Of a stretch of DNA of 64,000 nt, positions 53,795 through 63,285 are shown in pieces (positions within the stretch are counted from its first letter, which is position 1; each line of letters opens with the position of its first letter). The position numbers and the translations under genes were made by a program. Origin of the DNA: Roseovarius aestuariivivens (GTDB lineage Bacteria > Pseudomonadota > Alphaproteobacteria > Rhodobacterales > Rhodobacteraceae). The notes beneath the pieces are model-generated. The model was given only the letters and a program-made list of their open reading frames with translations. It made no database searches and was not told the DNA's origin. The stretch lies in NCBI RefSeq assembly GCF_004761875.1, contig NZ_SJEY01000002.1, positions 186,001 through 250,000 of the forward strand. The letters are read 5' to 3'.

Positions 53795-54802
53795 ATGCCG
53801 ATAGATTCAGAGCTGTCGCGCCATGTGCGCGAGGCGCTTTTGGCCGGACGGGCCGCGCCCGAGATTCGCGCCGACCTGACCGAGGCCGGATGGACCGCGC
53901 CGGAAATCGACGCGGCGCTGGGCGGTTGGATGCTGCGCGAGGGGGCCGCGCCGGTGCCGCGCCCGGTGCGGTCGTCGGCGGCGAGAGAGGCATTTTTCTA
54001 CGGGCTTCTTTTCGTGGTGTTCGGCATGGTGGCGGGTAACACGCTGGCGCTTCTCTTCGGGCAGGCGAACCTGTGGATCCCCGAGCGGGGCGACGTGTTG
54101 CTGCGCGGCCAGATGTCCGGGCTGCGCTGGCCGATGGCGGCGGTGATCGTCTTCGTGCCGGTCTTCTGGGCGCTCGACCGGGCCGACCGGCGGGCCACAC
54201 GGGCGGATGCGTCACGCCGGCACGGGCTGATGCGGCGCTGGTTGTCGGCCATCGCGATGCTATTGGCGGCGATCACGCTTTTGGGGGATGCGCTTTACCT
54301 TATCTATTCGTGGCTCGACGGTCAGATCACGCCGCGGTTCCTGGTGAAATCGGCGATTGTCGCGATCATGGCCGTGCTGGTGCTGGCCTATTTCCGCGAG
54401 GATCGGGACCTGCCGCTGCGCTGGCTGTCTTTTCCGGCGGGCTGGGCGCTGGCGGCGCTGGCGGTGGCGGCGCTGGGCCTGTCCTTCTGGACGGTCGGCG
54501 GCCCCGCGCAGGGACAGATGGAACAACGCGACCGCTGGCGGGTGGCGGACCTGACGCGGCTTGCTAACGATGTGACCCAGTGCTCGGCGATCGACCGGGA
54601 GGCGCTGCCGGAAGAGCTGGACCCGATGGCATGCGCGCATAATCCCGCGCGCCTGACGGGATATGCCGGTACGGTGCGCTACGAGCGGCTTGAACCTGAT
54701 CGGTTTCGGCTTTGCACCGAGGTGGAGTATCCCGAAGGCATTACCGCCTGGAACCTGGACATCGACGGCACCACGGTCTGTACCGAGCGGCAGACGAATT
54801 AG
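53795..54802 (+). CDS. Membrane protein with N-terminal DUF5671-like region, function unknown
   Basis: A 335-residue protein. Residues 1-45 form a soluble helical region (ELSRHVREALLAGRAAPEIR, then EAGWTAPEIDAALGGWM). Five to six membrane helices follow (AFFYGLLFVVFGMVAGNTLA, LSAIAMLLAAITLLGDALYL and others), then a C-terminal soluble part with three cysteines. The ATG at 53795 has AAGGGAAGG upstream. Its stop overlaps the convergent dgcA stop by four bases. Confidence 0.7.
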   Translation: MPIDSELSRHVREALLAGRAAPEIRADLTEAGWTAPEIDAALGGWMLREGAAPVPRPVRSSAAREAFFYGLLFVVFGMVAGNTLALLFGQANLWIPERGDVLLRGQMSGLRWPMAAVIVFVPVFWALDRADRRATRADASRRHGLMRRWLSAIAMLLAAITLLGDALYLIYSWLDGQITPRFLVKSAIVAIMAVLVLAYFREDRDLPLRWLSFPAGWALAALAVAALGLSFWTVGGPAQGQMEQRDRWRVADLTRLANDVTQCSAIDREALPEELDPMACAHNPARLTGYAGTVRYERLEPDRFRLCTEVEYPEGITAWNLDIDGTTVCTERQTN

Positions 54803-55764
54803 CCCCAGAGCGCGGCCTCGGGCGGGTGCACGCCCGCCGCGTCGAAGGTAAGCGGCGTTGCCCGGTCTTCGGCCAGCAGGAGCGGGCCGTCGAGATCCGT
54901 GACCAACGCGCCCTGCGCCACCAGCGTGGCGGGCGCCATGGCGAGGCTTGAGCCGACCATGCACCCGACCATGATGTCGTAGCCTTCGGCGCGGGCGGCG
55001 TCGCGCAGGCGCAGCGCCTCGGTCAGGCCGCCGGTTTTGTCGAGCTTGATATTGACCACATCGTATTTGCCCTTGAGGCCCGGCAAGCTCTGGCGGTCAT
55101 GGCAGCTTTCGTCCGCGCAGACGGGCACAGGCCGGTCCATGCCGATGAGCGCCTCGTCTTCCGCCGCCGGGAGGGGCTGTTCCACCAGCGTCACGCCCAA
55201 GCGGACGAGGTGCGGCGCGAGATCGGCATAGACATCGGCCGACCAGCCCTCGTTGGCGTCGATGATGATGCGCGCGTCGGGTGCTCCGGCGCGCACGGCC
55301 TCGAGCCGAGGCATATCGTCGGGCGTGCCGAGCTTGATCTTCAGAAGCGGACGGTGGGCGTGTTTGGCCGCCTGCGCCTGCATCTTTTCGGGCGTATCGA
55401 GCGATAGGGTGTAGGCGGTGATTTCCGGGCCCGGCTGTTTCAGCCCGGCCAGTTCCCACGCGCGCTTGCCCGCCTGCTTGGCCGCGAGATCCCACAGCGC
55501 GCAATCGACGGCGTTGCGCGCGGCCCCGGCGGGCAGAAGATCGTAAAGCGCGTCGCGGTCGAAGGTCTCGGGCAGGCCCTCGATCTCGGCGGTCACGCTG
55601 TCGAGGTTTTCATCGTAGCGGGCATAGGGCACGCATTCGCCCCAGCCGGTCACGCCGCCGTCGCTGATGCGGACGGTCAGCACCTGCGCCTCGGTGCGCG
55701 AGCCGCGAGAGATGGTGAAGACCTCGGCGAGGCGGAAGACATCGCGCGTGACGGTGACTTGCAA
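54799..55764 (-). CDS. dgcA: N-acetyl-D-glutamate racemase, enolase superfamily
   Basis: A 321-residue muconate-lactonizing/dipeptide-epimerase-type protein. Catalytic lysines are expected at KIKLG and NIKLDKTGG, and metal ligands at IIIDANEGW, LVEQPLP and CADES. Next to dgcN it matches DgcA, which racemises N-acetyl-D-glutamate to the L form in a D-glutamate degradation route described in marine bacteria. An Ala-Glu dipeptide epimerase is the alternative. dgcN lies 47 bases upstream. Confidence 0.88.
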   Translation of the reverse strand: MQVTVTRDVFRLAEVFTISRGSRTEAQVLTVRISDGGVTGWGECVPYARYDENLDSVTAEIEGLPETFDRDALYDLLPAGAARNAVDCALWDLAAKQAGKRAWELAGLKQPGPEITAYTLSLDTPEKMQAQAAKHAHRPLLKIKLGTPDDMPRLEAVRAGAPDARIIIDANEGWSADVYADLAPHLVRLGVTLVEQPLPAAEDEALIGMDRPVPVCADESCHDRQSLPGLKGKYDVVNIKLDKTGGLTEALRLRDAARAEGYDIMVGCMVGSSLAMAPATLVAQGALVTDLDGPLLLAEDRATPLTFDAAGVHPPEAALWG

Positions 55765-55811
55765 GATTTTCTTCCTTCTCGAAATTAGGCTCTATTCCGG
55801 CCCAAACCGGC

Positions 55812-56813
55812 TTACATCGCCGCCAGCGCGTCGGCCAGCTTGCCCGCGCCGAAGCGGTAGGGATCGGTGGCGGGCAGGCCCATCTCGGCCTCGACCCGGT
55901 CAAGATAGGCGCGCGCGTCGGCCTCGCTCATGTGCTGGGTGTTGACCGAGACGCCGACCGCCTGACAGGCGGGATTGGCGATGCGCGCCAGCGGCAGCGC
56001 GGTATCGAGCAGGGTCTGCAGCGAGGGTGGCTGATAGTCGGGCAGACCGCGCATATGGCTGCGGGTCGGCTCGTGACAGAGGATGAGCGCGTCGGGCTGA
56101 CCGCCATGAATCAACGCCAGAGTGACGCCGGAAAAGGACACGTGGAACAGGCTGCCCTGCCCTTCGATCAGGTCCCAGTGATCGGGATCGTTGTCGGGCG
56201 TTAGCCATTCGATGGACCCCGCCATGAAATCGGCGATGACCGCGTCGAGCGGCACGCCGTCGCCGGTGATGAGGATGCCGGTCTGTCCGGTGGCGCGGAA
56301 GGTGGCGTTCATGCCGCGCTCCTGCATTTCGCGCTCCATCGCCATGGCGGTGTACATCTTGCCCACGGAACAGTCGGTGCCCACCGCAAGGCAGCGTTTG
56401 CCGGTCCGTTTCTTGCCGTCGGCGATAGGGTATTTGACAGCCGGCACGCGCACGTCGTGCAGGGTCCGGCCCGTGGCCTTGGCCACTTCGACAAGGTCGG
56501 GCTCATCTCGCAGGAGATTGTGCAGACCGGCGGCCAGATCGAAGCCCTCTTCCAGGGCCGTGACCAGCACCTTTTTCCAGTCCTTGGAAATGACGCCGCC
56601 GCGATTGGCCACGCCGATGACCAGCGTCTTGGCGCCTGCCGCCTTGGCCTCGGCCAGATCCATATCCGTCAGGCCCAGATCGGCGCCGCAGCCGGGCAGG
56701 CGGAACTGGCCCACCGCGTGTTCGGGCCGCCAGTCGCGAATGCCGATGGCGACCTTGGCCGCAAGCATGTCCGGCGCATCGCCGAGAAAAAGCAGGTATG
56801 GGGTCTCGATCAT
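55812..56813 (-). CDS. dgcN: D-glutamate N-acetyltransferase, DUF1611 family
   Basis: A 333-residue DUF1611 protein with a P-loop-like AVGTDCSVGKMYTAMAM, RATGQTGILITGDGVPLDAV and the EGQGSLFHVSFSGVTLALIH stretch. DUF1611 members paired with this epimerase type were described as DgcN, which acetylates D-glutamate before DgcA. The start has an AAGGAGACG site. A short in-frame tail after the stop (GRNRA) is shared with the hydantoinase-like gene end. Confidence 0.87.
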   Translation of the reverse strand: MIETPYLLFLGDAPDMLAAKVAIGIRDWRPEHAVGQFRLPGCGADLGLTDMDLAEAKAAGAKTLVIGVANRGGVISKDWKKVLVTALEEGFDLAAGLHNLLRDEPDLVEVAKATGRTLHDVRVPAVKYPIADGKKRTGKRCLAVGTDCSVGKMYTAMAMEREMQERGMNATFRATGQTGILITGDGVPLDAVIADFMAGSIEWLTPDNDPDHWDLIEGQGSLFHVSFSGVTLALIHGGQPDALILCHEPTRSHMRGLPDYQPPSLQTLLDTALPLARIANPACQAVGVSVNTQHMSEADARAYLDRVEAEMGLPATDPYRFGAGKLADALAAM

Positions 56814-57052
56814 GGCGCGTCTCCTTGGTCTGTCCCGTGTCGGGCGCAGTGTGCGTCAGTTGGCCGGCAATGTGCACCTGAATCTCTAGTGTGGGGCGGC
56901 CCTTACGCAAGGCCCTTCGAATTTTACCCAAATTTTTCGCACTTTATGCCGGAATGCCGCGTCGCGGCATGGTTCGGCTTGCAGAGGGCTGCGCAATTTT
57001 ATAGCTCAGGCGCAACGTAGATCCGCAACAATCGAAAAAGAGAGTGCCGCCC

Positions 57053-58012
57053 ATGAGTTTCCGCCTGCAACCGCCCGCCCCCGCGCGCCCCAATCGCTGT
57101 CAGCTTTTCGGACCGGCGTCGAACACCAAGCTGTTCGAGAAGATGGCCGCGTCGGAGGCCGACGTGATCAATATCGACCTGGAAGATTCGGTGGCGCCGT
57201 CGGACAAGGACAGCGCGCGCAAGAACGCCATTCAGGCGATCAACGACATCGACTGGGGCAAGAAAACCCTCAGCGTGCGGATCAACGGGCTTGATTCGCC
57301 CTATTGGTACAAGGACGTGGTCGACCTGATGGAGCAGACCGAGGGGCGCCTGGACCTGATCATGATCCCCAAGGCGGGCTGCGGCGAGGATATCTATGCG
57401 GTCGACGCGTTGGTGAGTTCCATCGAAGCGGCCAAGGGCCGCGACAAGCGCGTGGGGTTCGAGTGCATCATCGAATCGGCGGCCGGTATCAGCCACGTTG
57501 AAGATATCGCCAAGGCGAGCCCCCGGATGCAGGCGATCAGCCTGGGTGCTGCGGATTTCGCGGCCTCCATGGGCATGGCGACGACCGGGATCGGCGGCAC
57601 GCAGGAAGCGTATTACATGCTGCGCGAGGGTCAGCAGTACTGGCCCGATCCGTGGCACTGGGCGACCGCGAAGATCGTCGCGGCCTGCCGCACGCACGGC
57701 GTGCTGCCGGTCGATGGCCCATTCGGCGATTTCTCGGACTACGAGGGCTTTCGCGCGCAGGCACGGCGTGCCCTGACGCTGGGCATGGTGGGCAAGTGGG
57801 CGATCCACCCCAGGCAGATCGCGCTGGCCAACGAGATCTTCACCCCCTCGGTCGAGGCGGTGCAGGAAGCCCGTGAGATTCTGCAGGCGATGGAAGAGGC
57901 CAAGGCGCGCGGCGAGGGCGCCACGACCTATAAGGGCCGTCTGGTGGATATCGCGTCGATTAAGCAGGCCGAGGTGATTGTCAAATCTGCAGAGATGATC
58001 GAGAAGGTGTAA
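57053..58012 (+). CDS. mcl1: L-malyl-CoA/beta-methylmalyl-CoA lyase
   Basis: A 319-residue CitE-like lyase, the length of Rhodobacter Mcl1. Key segments: NRCQLFGPASNTKLFEKMAA, INIDLEDSVAPSDK with metal Asp/Glu, FECIIESAAGISHVEDI and ISLGAADFAASMGMA. It cleaves malyl-CoA and methylmalyl-CoA in the ethylmalonyl-CoA pathway. The ATG at 57053 agrees with the family; a start three codons earlier is possible. Confidence 0.94.
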   Translation: MSFRLQPPAPARPNRCQLFGPASNTKLFEKMAASEADVINIDLEDSVAPSDKDSARKNAIQAINDIDWGKKTLSVRINGLDSPYWYKDVVDLMEQTEGRLDLIMIPKAGCGEDIYAVDALVSSIEAAKGRDKRVGFECIIESAAGISHVEDIAKASPRMQAISLGAADFAASMGMATTGIGGTQEAYYMLREGQQYWPDPWHWATAKIVAACRTHGVLPVDGPFGDFSDYEGFRAQARRALTLGMVGKWAIHPRQIALANEIFTPSVEAVQEAREILQAMEEAKARGEGATTYKGRLVDIASIKQAEVIVKSAEMIEKV

Positions 58013-58052
58013 GGTTTTCAAAGACCTTTTCGGGAGTCGACCCCGGCAATTG

Positions 58053-58085
58053 CGCCCTCGCGGGGATCTGCGGGGGCGTTTGTCG
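58053..58085 (+). terminator. Possible terminator after mcl1
   Basis: Stem CGCCCTCGC/GCGGGGGCG (58053-58061 with 58070-58078, one G-T pair) followed by TTTGTCG, 40 bases past the stop. The T tract is short. Confidence 0.5.
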
Positions 58086-58115
58086 TTCTGCCCGGCGTCT
58101 GCCCAGGTGGCGCGG

Positions 58116-58493
58116 CTATTTCGGCAGCATGAAGAATTCTTCGCGGACGATCTTGCCGTCTTCGAGCGTGTAGACCGCGATTTCGCGAAGCGTCATGTCT
58201 CGCCCGGTGTCTTTCTGGGTCACCTCCGCCTCGAACCGCACGGCGAAGCGGTTTGGCGGATGCACGTAAGGCCCGTCGGCCTCCAGCTTGTGAATGTCGT
58301 GGGTTGCGGCCCAGCTTTCGCGTTTCGTCTTGATCGTGTCGCGGCCCTTGGCGATCCGGATGTCGCGCCCTGGCGGATTGACCGCCTCGACCGACTGGGC
58401 ATTCTCTGCGTAAATCCCGTCGACATGAGAGACGCCTTGACCGTTCCTCATCGCCTCGACGAATTCACGTCCGACCTTTACCAGTTCTTCCAT
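58116..58493 (-). CDS. SnoaL-like (NTF2-fold) protein
   Basis: A 125-residue cone-fold protein: ELVKVGREFVEAMRNGQGVS, YAENAQSVEAVNPPGRDIRI and the C-terminal TLREIAVYTLEDGKIVREEF are typical of SnoaL-like polyketide cyclase-related proteins. Function cannot be given. An AGGAGAGGACC site precedes the ATG. Confidence 0.82.
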   Translation of the reverse strand: MEELVKVGREFVEAMRNGQGVSHVDGIYAENAQSVEAVNPPGRDIRIAKGRDTIKTKRESWAATHDIHKLEADGPYVHPPNRFAVRFEAEVTQKDTGRDMTLREIAVYTLEDGKIVREEFFMLPK

Positions 58494-58637
58494 CGGTCCT
58501 CTCCTTCGCTTTTGCCCAAGTCTGTCATGCTTTTCACGGTCCGGACTTGACCCGTATCAAAGAGCGCAGGATCGGGCGCGTGAGAGCCTTTGAGGCAGGT
58601 CATGGCGGGATGCGCCACGTCGGGATAAGGCGGACAA

Positions 58638-59408
58638 ATGGCACATGTTTGGCTGACCCTGATCGCCGCCTACGCCCTGGACACCTTCGTCTTTGCCCGG
58701 GGCCTGTCATGGTCGTGGCGAAGGGCCGTGACCGCGTCCCTGCTGCTGAACACGGTGACGTTTGCGGTGCTGGCGGGGATCACCATCTTGCCGGTGGGCG
58801 AGGTATTCTTCTGGGGTCTGGTGGCGCCGCTTTTCGGCTTGCCCGTGCCGCTGGCCCTTTTGCTGGCGTCGTGCGGATTCGCGCTGCTCAACATGGCAAT
58901 CAAGTGGCCGCTTTGCCTTTTGATCTTCGCGCCCGTCCGCCCGCGGGCCTGTTTCACACGGCTTGCCCTGTCCAGCCTTGCCTGCGGCGCGGTGCTTGTG
59001 TCCGCCACTTGGTATCTGGACCATCCAGAGGAGATTTCACAGGAAGAGATCGCCCGGCTGGAGGCGGCATTTGCGCCGGAAATCGCGTTCATGGCCGCGC
59101 GGATGGACGAGATGCGGCAGTTTGCGCAACCGCCGTGGCAAGACGCCGATTGGGCGCGGGGACGCGAGGAAGAGGCCCGTGCGCTGCGCTTTGCGTGGCT
59201 TGACCTTCGGCACACGCCGCATGAGCGGCTGACACCGGTGGCGCGCGCGGGCGAAATGCCGGTCTTCACCGCGCAATCAAAGGCCGACCGGCTGTGGGTC
59301 TTGCGGGCGGATGCCGGGGATCTTCACCACTATCGATACATCATGATCGAAAGCACCGGACGCGGCGCAGAGCGCAGCGTCGCGGCGGATTTCGTGATCT
59401 CGGACTAG
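58638..59408 (+). CDS. Membrane protein of unknown function
   Basis: A 256-residue protein with about four N-terminal helices (LTLIAAYALDTFVFARGLSW, LLLNTVTFAVLAGITILPVG and others) and a soluble C-terminal half (from about residue 130) rich in Arg and Glu. No motif was recognised. Neighbours are the SnoaL-like gene (divergent) and a small secreted-protein gene (convergent). Confidence 0.7.
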   Translation: MAHVWLTLIAAYALDTFVFARGLSWSWRRAVTASLLLNTVTFAVLAGITILPVGEVFFWGLVAPLFGLPVPLALLLASCGFALLNMAIKWPLCLLIFAPVRPRACFTRLALSSLACGAVLVSATWYLDHPEEISQEEIARLEAAFAPEIAFMAARMDEMRQFAQPPWQDADWARGREEEARALRFAWLDLRHTPHERLTPVARAGEMPVFTAQSKADRLWVLRADAGDLHHYRYIMIESTGRGAERSVAADFVISD

Positions 59409-59421
59409 GCGCGGCGGCGCG

Positions 59422-59715
59422 TCACGGTCGCTGCGCGGCCGGTGTGACCCGGGTCGGGGTGACGCGCGGGCCTTGCGGTACACGAACGCCTTGCGGCATG
59501 GCGATTTCGCCGGCGCTCTGGTCGTTCCACAGGCCGATCAGATTTCGCGCAGTCCGTGCCGGTACCGTGCCGACGGGCGCCTGATCGAGCAGCCGGCAAG
59601 CGAACGCCGCGTAACCGCCGGGCGCGGAGATGGCAGGATCGACACCCTGCGCGCCCGCAAGGGCGGGCACGGTCAGAGCCGAGATGAGAGCGGCGGTACG
59701 GGTCAGATTAGGCAT
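59422..59715 (-). CDS. Small secreted protein of unknown function
   Basis: A 97-residue product: signal peptide LTRTAALISALTVPALAGAQ, then a Pro/Thr/Arg-rich tail ending VTPTRVTPAAQRP. The ATG at 59715 has AAGGAGACG upstream and gives the signal peptide; an open frame extends to 59847 without meaning. No motif known. Confidence 0.6.
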   Translation of the reverse strand: MPNLTRTAALISALTVPALAGAQGVDPAISAPGGYAAFACRLLDQAPVGTVPARTARNLIGLWNDQSAGEIAMPQGVRVPQGPRVTPTRVTPAAQRP

Positions 59716-60003
59716 GGGACGTCTCCTTGATCGGAGGACATTGGGTGTCCGTTCGAACCATGCAGGAAGGATAGGCGCGATGACGTAGCGGCGGAACGCC
59801 GCCTCGCCAACCTGTGACAAAAGGCGAGCGGGCGTGACCGGCAACAACCGGCGCGATCACCTAAAAATGAGCCGCGCGCGGCGCGCCCGTCTTCCATCTT
59901 GGGCGTCCATGTGGTTTCACTGCGCCCGTGCCCGGCGACACGACCGCGGCGCGACCGACCTCTGCCCGGCATGCCCCGCCTGCCAGCCCAAGGGAGCCGC
60001 CTA

Positions 60004-61626
60004 ATGACCGATACGACCCGACGCGCCGCCGACATCCTGGCCCAACGTCTTTATGCCGCGGGGTGCCGCCACGCCTTCGGCATGCCCGGCGGCGAGGTTC
60101 TGACGCTGGTCGACGCGCTGGAGGAGGCCGGAATCACCTTTACGCTGGTGAAGCACGAGAACGCGGGCGGTTTCATCGCCGAGGGCATGCATCATTGCGA
60201 CGGCGCGCCGGCCATTCTGGTGGCGACCGTCGGGCCAGGGGCGATGAATGCGGTCAATGTGGTGGCCAACGCGCATCAGGACCGGGTGCCGATGATCGTG
60301 CTGACCGGCTGCGTCGACGAGGATGAGGCGCTGACCTATACCCATCAGGTGCTGGATCACCAGGCGGTGTTCCAGCCGATCACCAAGGGAACGTTCTGCA
60401 TGAGCGCGGCGGGGGCCGGGATCGTCGCCGACAAGGCCGTGTCCATCGCCACCGAACCGCGCTGTGGTCCGGTGCATATCGACGTGCCGATCAGCGTGGC
60501 CGATGCGCCGTTTCCCGAAGGCGCGCCCGAGCCGGTCCGCGCCAATGCCAGCGCGGTCGCGCCCAGCGGCGCGGATGCCGCGCGGGCCACGGCGGCGGTC
60601 GCCACGGCGGCGCGCCCTGTGGCCATTGTGGGTCTCGACGTGCTGCGCGACCGGTCCGAGCTGTTGCTGCGCGCCTTTGTGGAACAGTTCAGCATCCCGG
60701 TCATCACCACCTACAAGGCCAAGGGCGTAATCCCCGAGGATCATCCGATGTGCCTGGGTGCCGCCGGCCTGTCGCCGCTGGCGGACAAGCATCTTCTGCC
60801 GCTGGTGGCCAAGGCCGATGTGGTGCTGTGCATCGGCTATGACCCGATCGAGATGCGCACCGGCTGGCGCGACGCCATCGACCCCGAGCGCCAGACCGTG
60901 ATCGACATCGCCGCCGTCCCGAACACCCATTACATGCATCAGGCGACGCTCAATATCGTGGCGCATACCGGCGAGACGCTGGAACGGCTTGCGCAGGGAC
61001 AGCGCGGGCGCGTCACCTGGGATGGCGGCACGCCGGCGGAGGTCAAGCGTGCGCTGGCGGCGGCCTTTCCGACCGACGACGACTGGGGCCCTGCGGCGGT
61101 GATCGCCGAGACACGGGCGGTGATGCCCGAGGGCACGCTGGCCACCGCCGATAGCGGCGCGCACCGGATCCTGCTGTCGCAGATGTGGCGCTGTGACGAG
61201 CCGCGCAGCCTGATCCAGTCTTCGGGTCTGTGCACGATGGGCTGCGCCGTGCCGCTGGCGATGGGCCTGAAGATGGGAGAGCCGGACCGGCCCGTGGTTG
61301 GGTTTACCGGCGACGCGGGCTTTCTGATGGTGGCCGGGGAACTGGCCACCGCCGCCGAGCTGGGGCTGGCGCCGATCTTGGTCGTGTTCGTCGATGCGAG
61401 CCTCGGTCTTATCGACATGAAACAACGGCAGCGGGGGCTGGCCAAGCGGGGCGTCGATTTCGCGCGACACGACATGGCCGCCATCGGGCGCGCCTTTGGC
61501 GGGCACGGTCATAGCGTGAAGTCCCGCGAGGAATTGCGCGCGGCGCTGAAAAAGGCGTTGCGTGCCGACCGGTTCACGGTGATTGCCGCCGAGATTGCGG
61601 CCGGCGATTACGACGGCCGCATCTGA
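60004..61626 (+). CDS. Thiamine pyrophosphate-dependent enzyme, acetolactate synthase-like
   Basis: A 540-residue TPP enzyme with all three domains. The catalytic glutamate is in LVKHENAGGFIAEGMHH. The TPP/Mg motif reads GDAGFLM...VVFVDASLGLID, with Asp where many members have Asn. Central domain: ARPVAIVGLDVLRDRSELLL. It differs from IlvB in length and has no small subunit next to it, so it is probably a catabolic or sulfonate-related member; the substrate is not identifiable. Confidence 0.87.
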   Translation: MTDTTRRAADILAQRLYAAGCRHAFGMPGGEVLTLVDALEEAGITFTLVKHENAGGFIAEGMHHCDGAPAILVATVGPGAMNAVNVVANAHQDRVPMIVLTGCVDEDEALTYTHQVLDHQAVFQPITKGTFCMSAAGAGIVADKAVSIATEPRCGPVHIDVPISVADAPFPEGAPEPVRANASAVAPSGADAARATAAVATAARPVAIVGLDVLRDRSELLLRAFVEQFSIPVITTYKAKGVIPEDHPMCLGAAGLSPLADKHLLPLVAKADVVLCIGYDPIEMRTGWRDAIDPERQTVIDIAAVPNTHYMHQATLNIVAHTGETLERLAQGQRGRVTWDGGTPAEVKRALAAAFPTDDDWGPAAVIAETRAVMPEGTLATADSGAHRILLSQMWRCDEPRSLIQSSGLCTMGCAVPLAMGLKMGEPDRPVVGFTGDAGFLMVAGELATAAELGLAPILVVFVDASLGLIDMKQRQRGLAKRGVDFARHDMAAIGRAFGGHGHSVKSREELRAALKKALRADRFTVIAAEIAAGDYDGRI

Positions 61627-61889
61627 AAAACGCCGCCGGAACACGCGCGGCTTTTCGCGCACCGCCGCATAATCCGCGCTTTTGCTACAATTTTATGCAA
61701 CCCAAGGTATTGCCGCACGGCAAAAATTCGCCAATCGCAGGGAATTTGGGCAGGTTTCTGCAGGAAGCCGCCCACAGAAGCACACGGGCATTCACCTGTG
61801 CGTGACGCACCACATATTCGGTAGGGCGCGACACACCTCTTTGCTAGGCAGTTGGGGATTTTGGTTTGCCGCTATTGGGGATTGCCTTC

Positions 61890-63257
61890 ATGAAAACGGA
61901 CATATTCGGCCAGACGACGAGCCTGACCACGGCGGAGGCCCTTGCGTCGTGGAACGACACGATGATGGGGTTCCTCGCGCATGCCGCCGATACGCCGACG
62001 CATCTTGGCCGGGTGATCGAGGCCGAACCGGGCTTTGCGCATGCCCACGCGGTCAAGGGCCTGTTCTACATCCTGCTGGGTCGGCGCGAATTGATGGAGG
62101 TGGCCACCGAGGCTTACCGCGCGGCACAAGACGCGCTGGCCCAAGGCAGTGCGACCGCGCGCGAGCGACGTTATGCCGAGGCGCTGCGCGTATGGCTGGA
62201 GGGCCACCCGGGCGAAGCCGTGGACGCGTTGGAAGCGGTTCTGCGTGCGCATCCGGAGGACGCGCTGGCCATGAAGCTGAGCCACGCGATCCGCTTCGTT
62301 CTGGGCGATGCGGCAGGCATGCGCGCCTCGGTCGAGCGGGTGCTTCCGGCCTATGCGCCCGACCATGCCGGGCGCGGCTATCTTCTTGGGTGTCACGCCT
62401 TTGCGCTTGAGGAGACCGGCGCCTACGAGAAGGCCGAGATCGCCGGGCGGCAGGCCCTGTGGATGGCGCCCAACGATGCTTGGGGCCTGCACGCGGTCGC
62501 GCATGTGCACGACATGACCGCCAATGCGAAAGCCGGTCTTGAGTGGCTGACGGGGCGCGAAGCGGCTTGGGCGCATTGCAACAACTTCCGCTACCATGTG
62601 TGGTGGCACAGGGCTCTGATGCACCTCGATCTGGGCCAGACCGACACGGTGCTGGAGCTCTACGACCGGGAGATCCGCGAGGAGAAGACCGACGATTACC
62701 GCGATATTTCGAACGCGACCTCGCTGCTGATGCGGCTTGAACTTGACGGGGTGGATGTGGGCCACCGCTGGGACGAACTGGCCGAGATCAGCGCGCGGCG
62801 CACCGGGGACGGATGCCTGATTTTCGCCGATCTGCACTACCTGCTGGCCGTCGGCGGCGAGCGCGACGCGGAGGCGACCGCCCGCCTGGTGCAGCGCATC
62901 GCGCGCGATGCGAAGTCCAACACCGAGATGGGCAGCCGGATGAGCGACCCGGGCGTGGCGGCGGCCAGGGGCCTGGAGGCCTTTGGCGAGGCGCGGTTCG
63001 ATGTTGCATTTCAAAACTTGGCACAGGCGCGGCCCGCCATGCAACGCGCGGGCGGCAGCCACGCCCAGCGCGACGTCTTTGAGCGGATGACCATCGACGC
63101 GGGCATTCGCGCCGGCTTTCTGGACCGGGCCGAGGCCATTCTGGATGAGCGGCAGGCGCAGCGGGCCGGACGCGAAGACGGCTACACCGCCGCGCGCCGC
63201 GAACTGATCGCGGCGGGACGCGGGGGCAGGCGGGCGGCCTCGGTGCCGGCGCAATAA
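61890..63257 (+). CDS. Tetratricopeptide repeat protein
   Basis: A 455-residue helical-repeat protein. TPR-like units are seen at about 70-110 (ALRVWLEGHPGEAVDALEAV), 150-185 and 230-260 (HVWWHRALMHLDLGQTDTVL). No signal peptide or other domain. TPR proteins of this length occur in many bacteria without a known partner. The ATG at 61890 is used; one nine codons earlier is less likely. opgC follows 28 bases later, perhaps co-transcribed. Confidence 0.8.
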   Translation: MKTDIFGQTTSLTTAEALASWNDTMMGFLAHAADTPTHLGRVIEAEPGFAHAHAVKGLFYILLGRRELMEVATEAYRAAQDALAQGSATARERRYAEALRVWLEGHPGEAVDALEAVLRAHPEDALAMKLSHAIRFVLGDAAGMRASVERVLPAYAPDHAGRGYLLGCHAFALEETGAYEKAEIAGRQALWMAPNDAWGLHAVAHVHDMTANAKAGLEWLTGREAAWAHCNNFRYHVWWHRALMHLDLGQTDTVLELYDREIREEKTDDYRDISNATSLLMRLELDGVDVGHRWDELAEISARRTGDGCLIFADLHYLLAVGGERDAEATARLVQRIARDAKSNTEMGSRMSDPGVAAARGLEAFGEARFDVAFQNLAQARPAMQRAGGSHAQRDVFERMTIDAGIRAGFLDRAEAILDERQAQRAGREDGYTAARRELIAAGRGGRRAASVPAQ

Positions 63258-63285
63258 CCCAAGGGACAGCAGGAAAGTGACTAAC

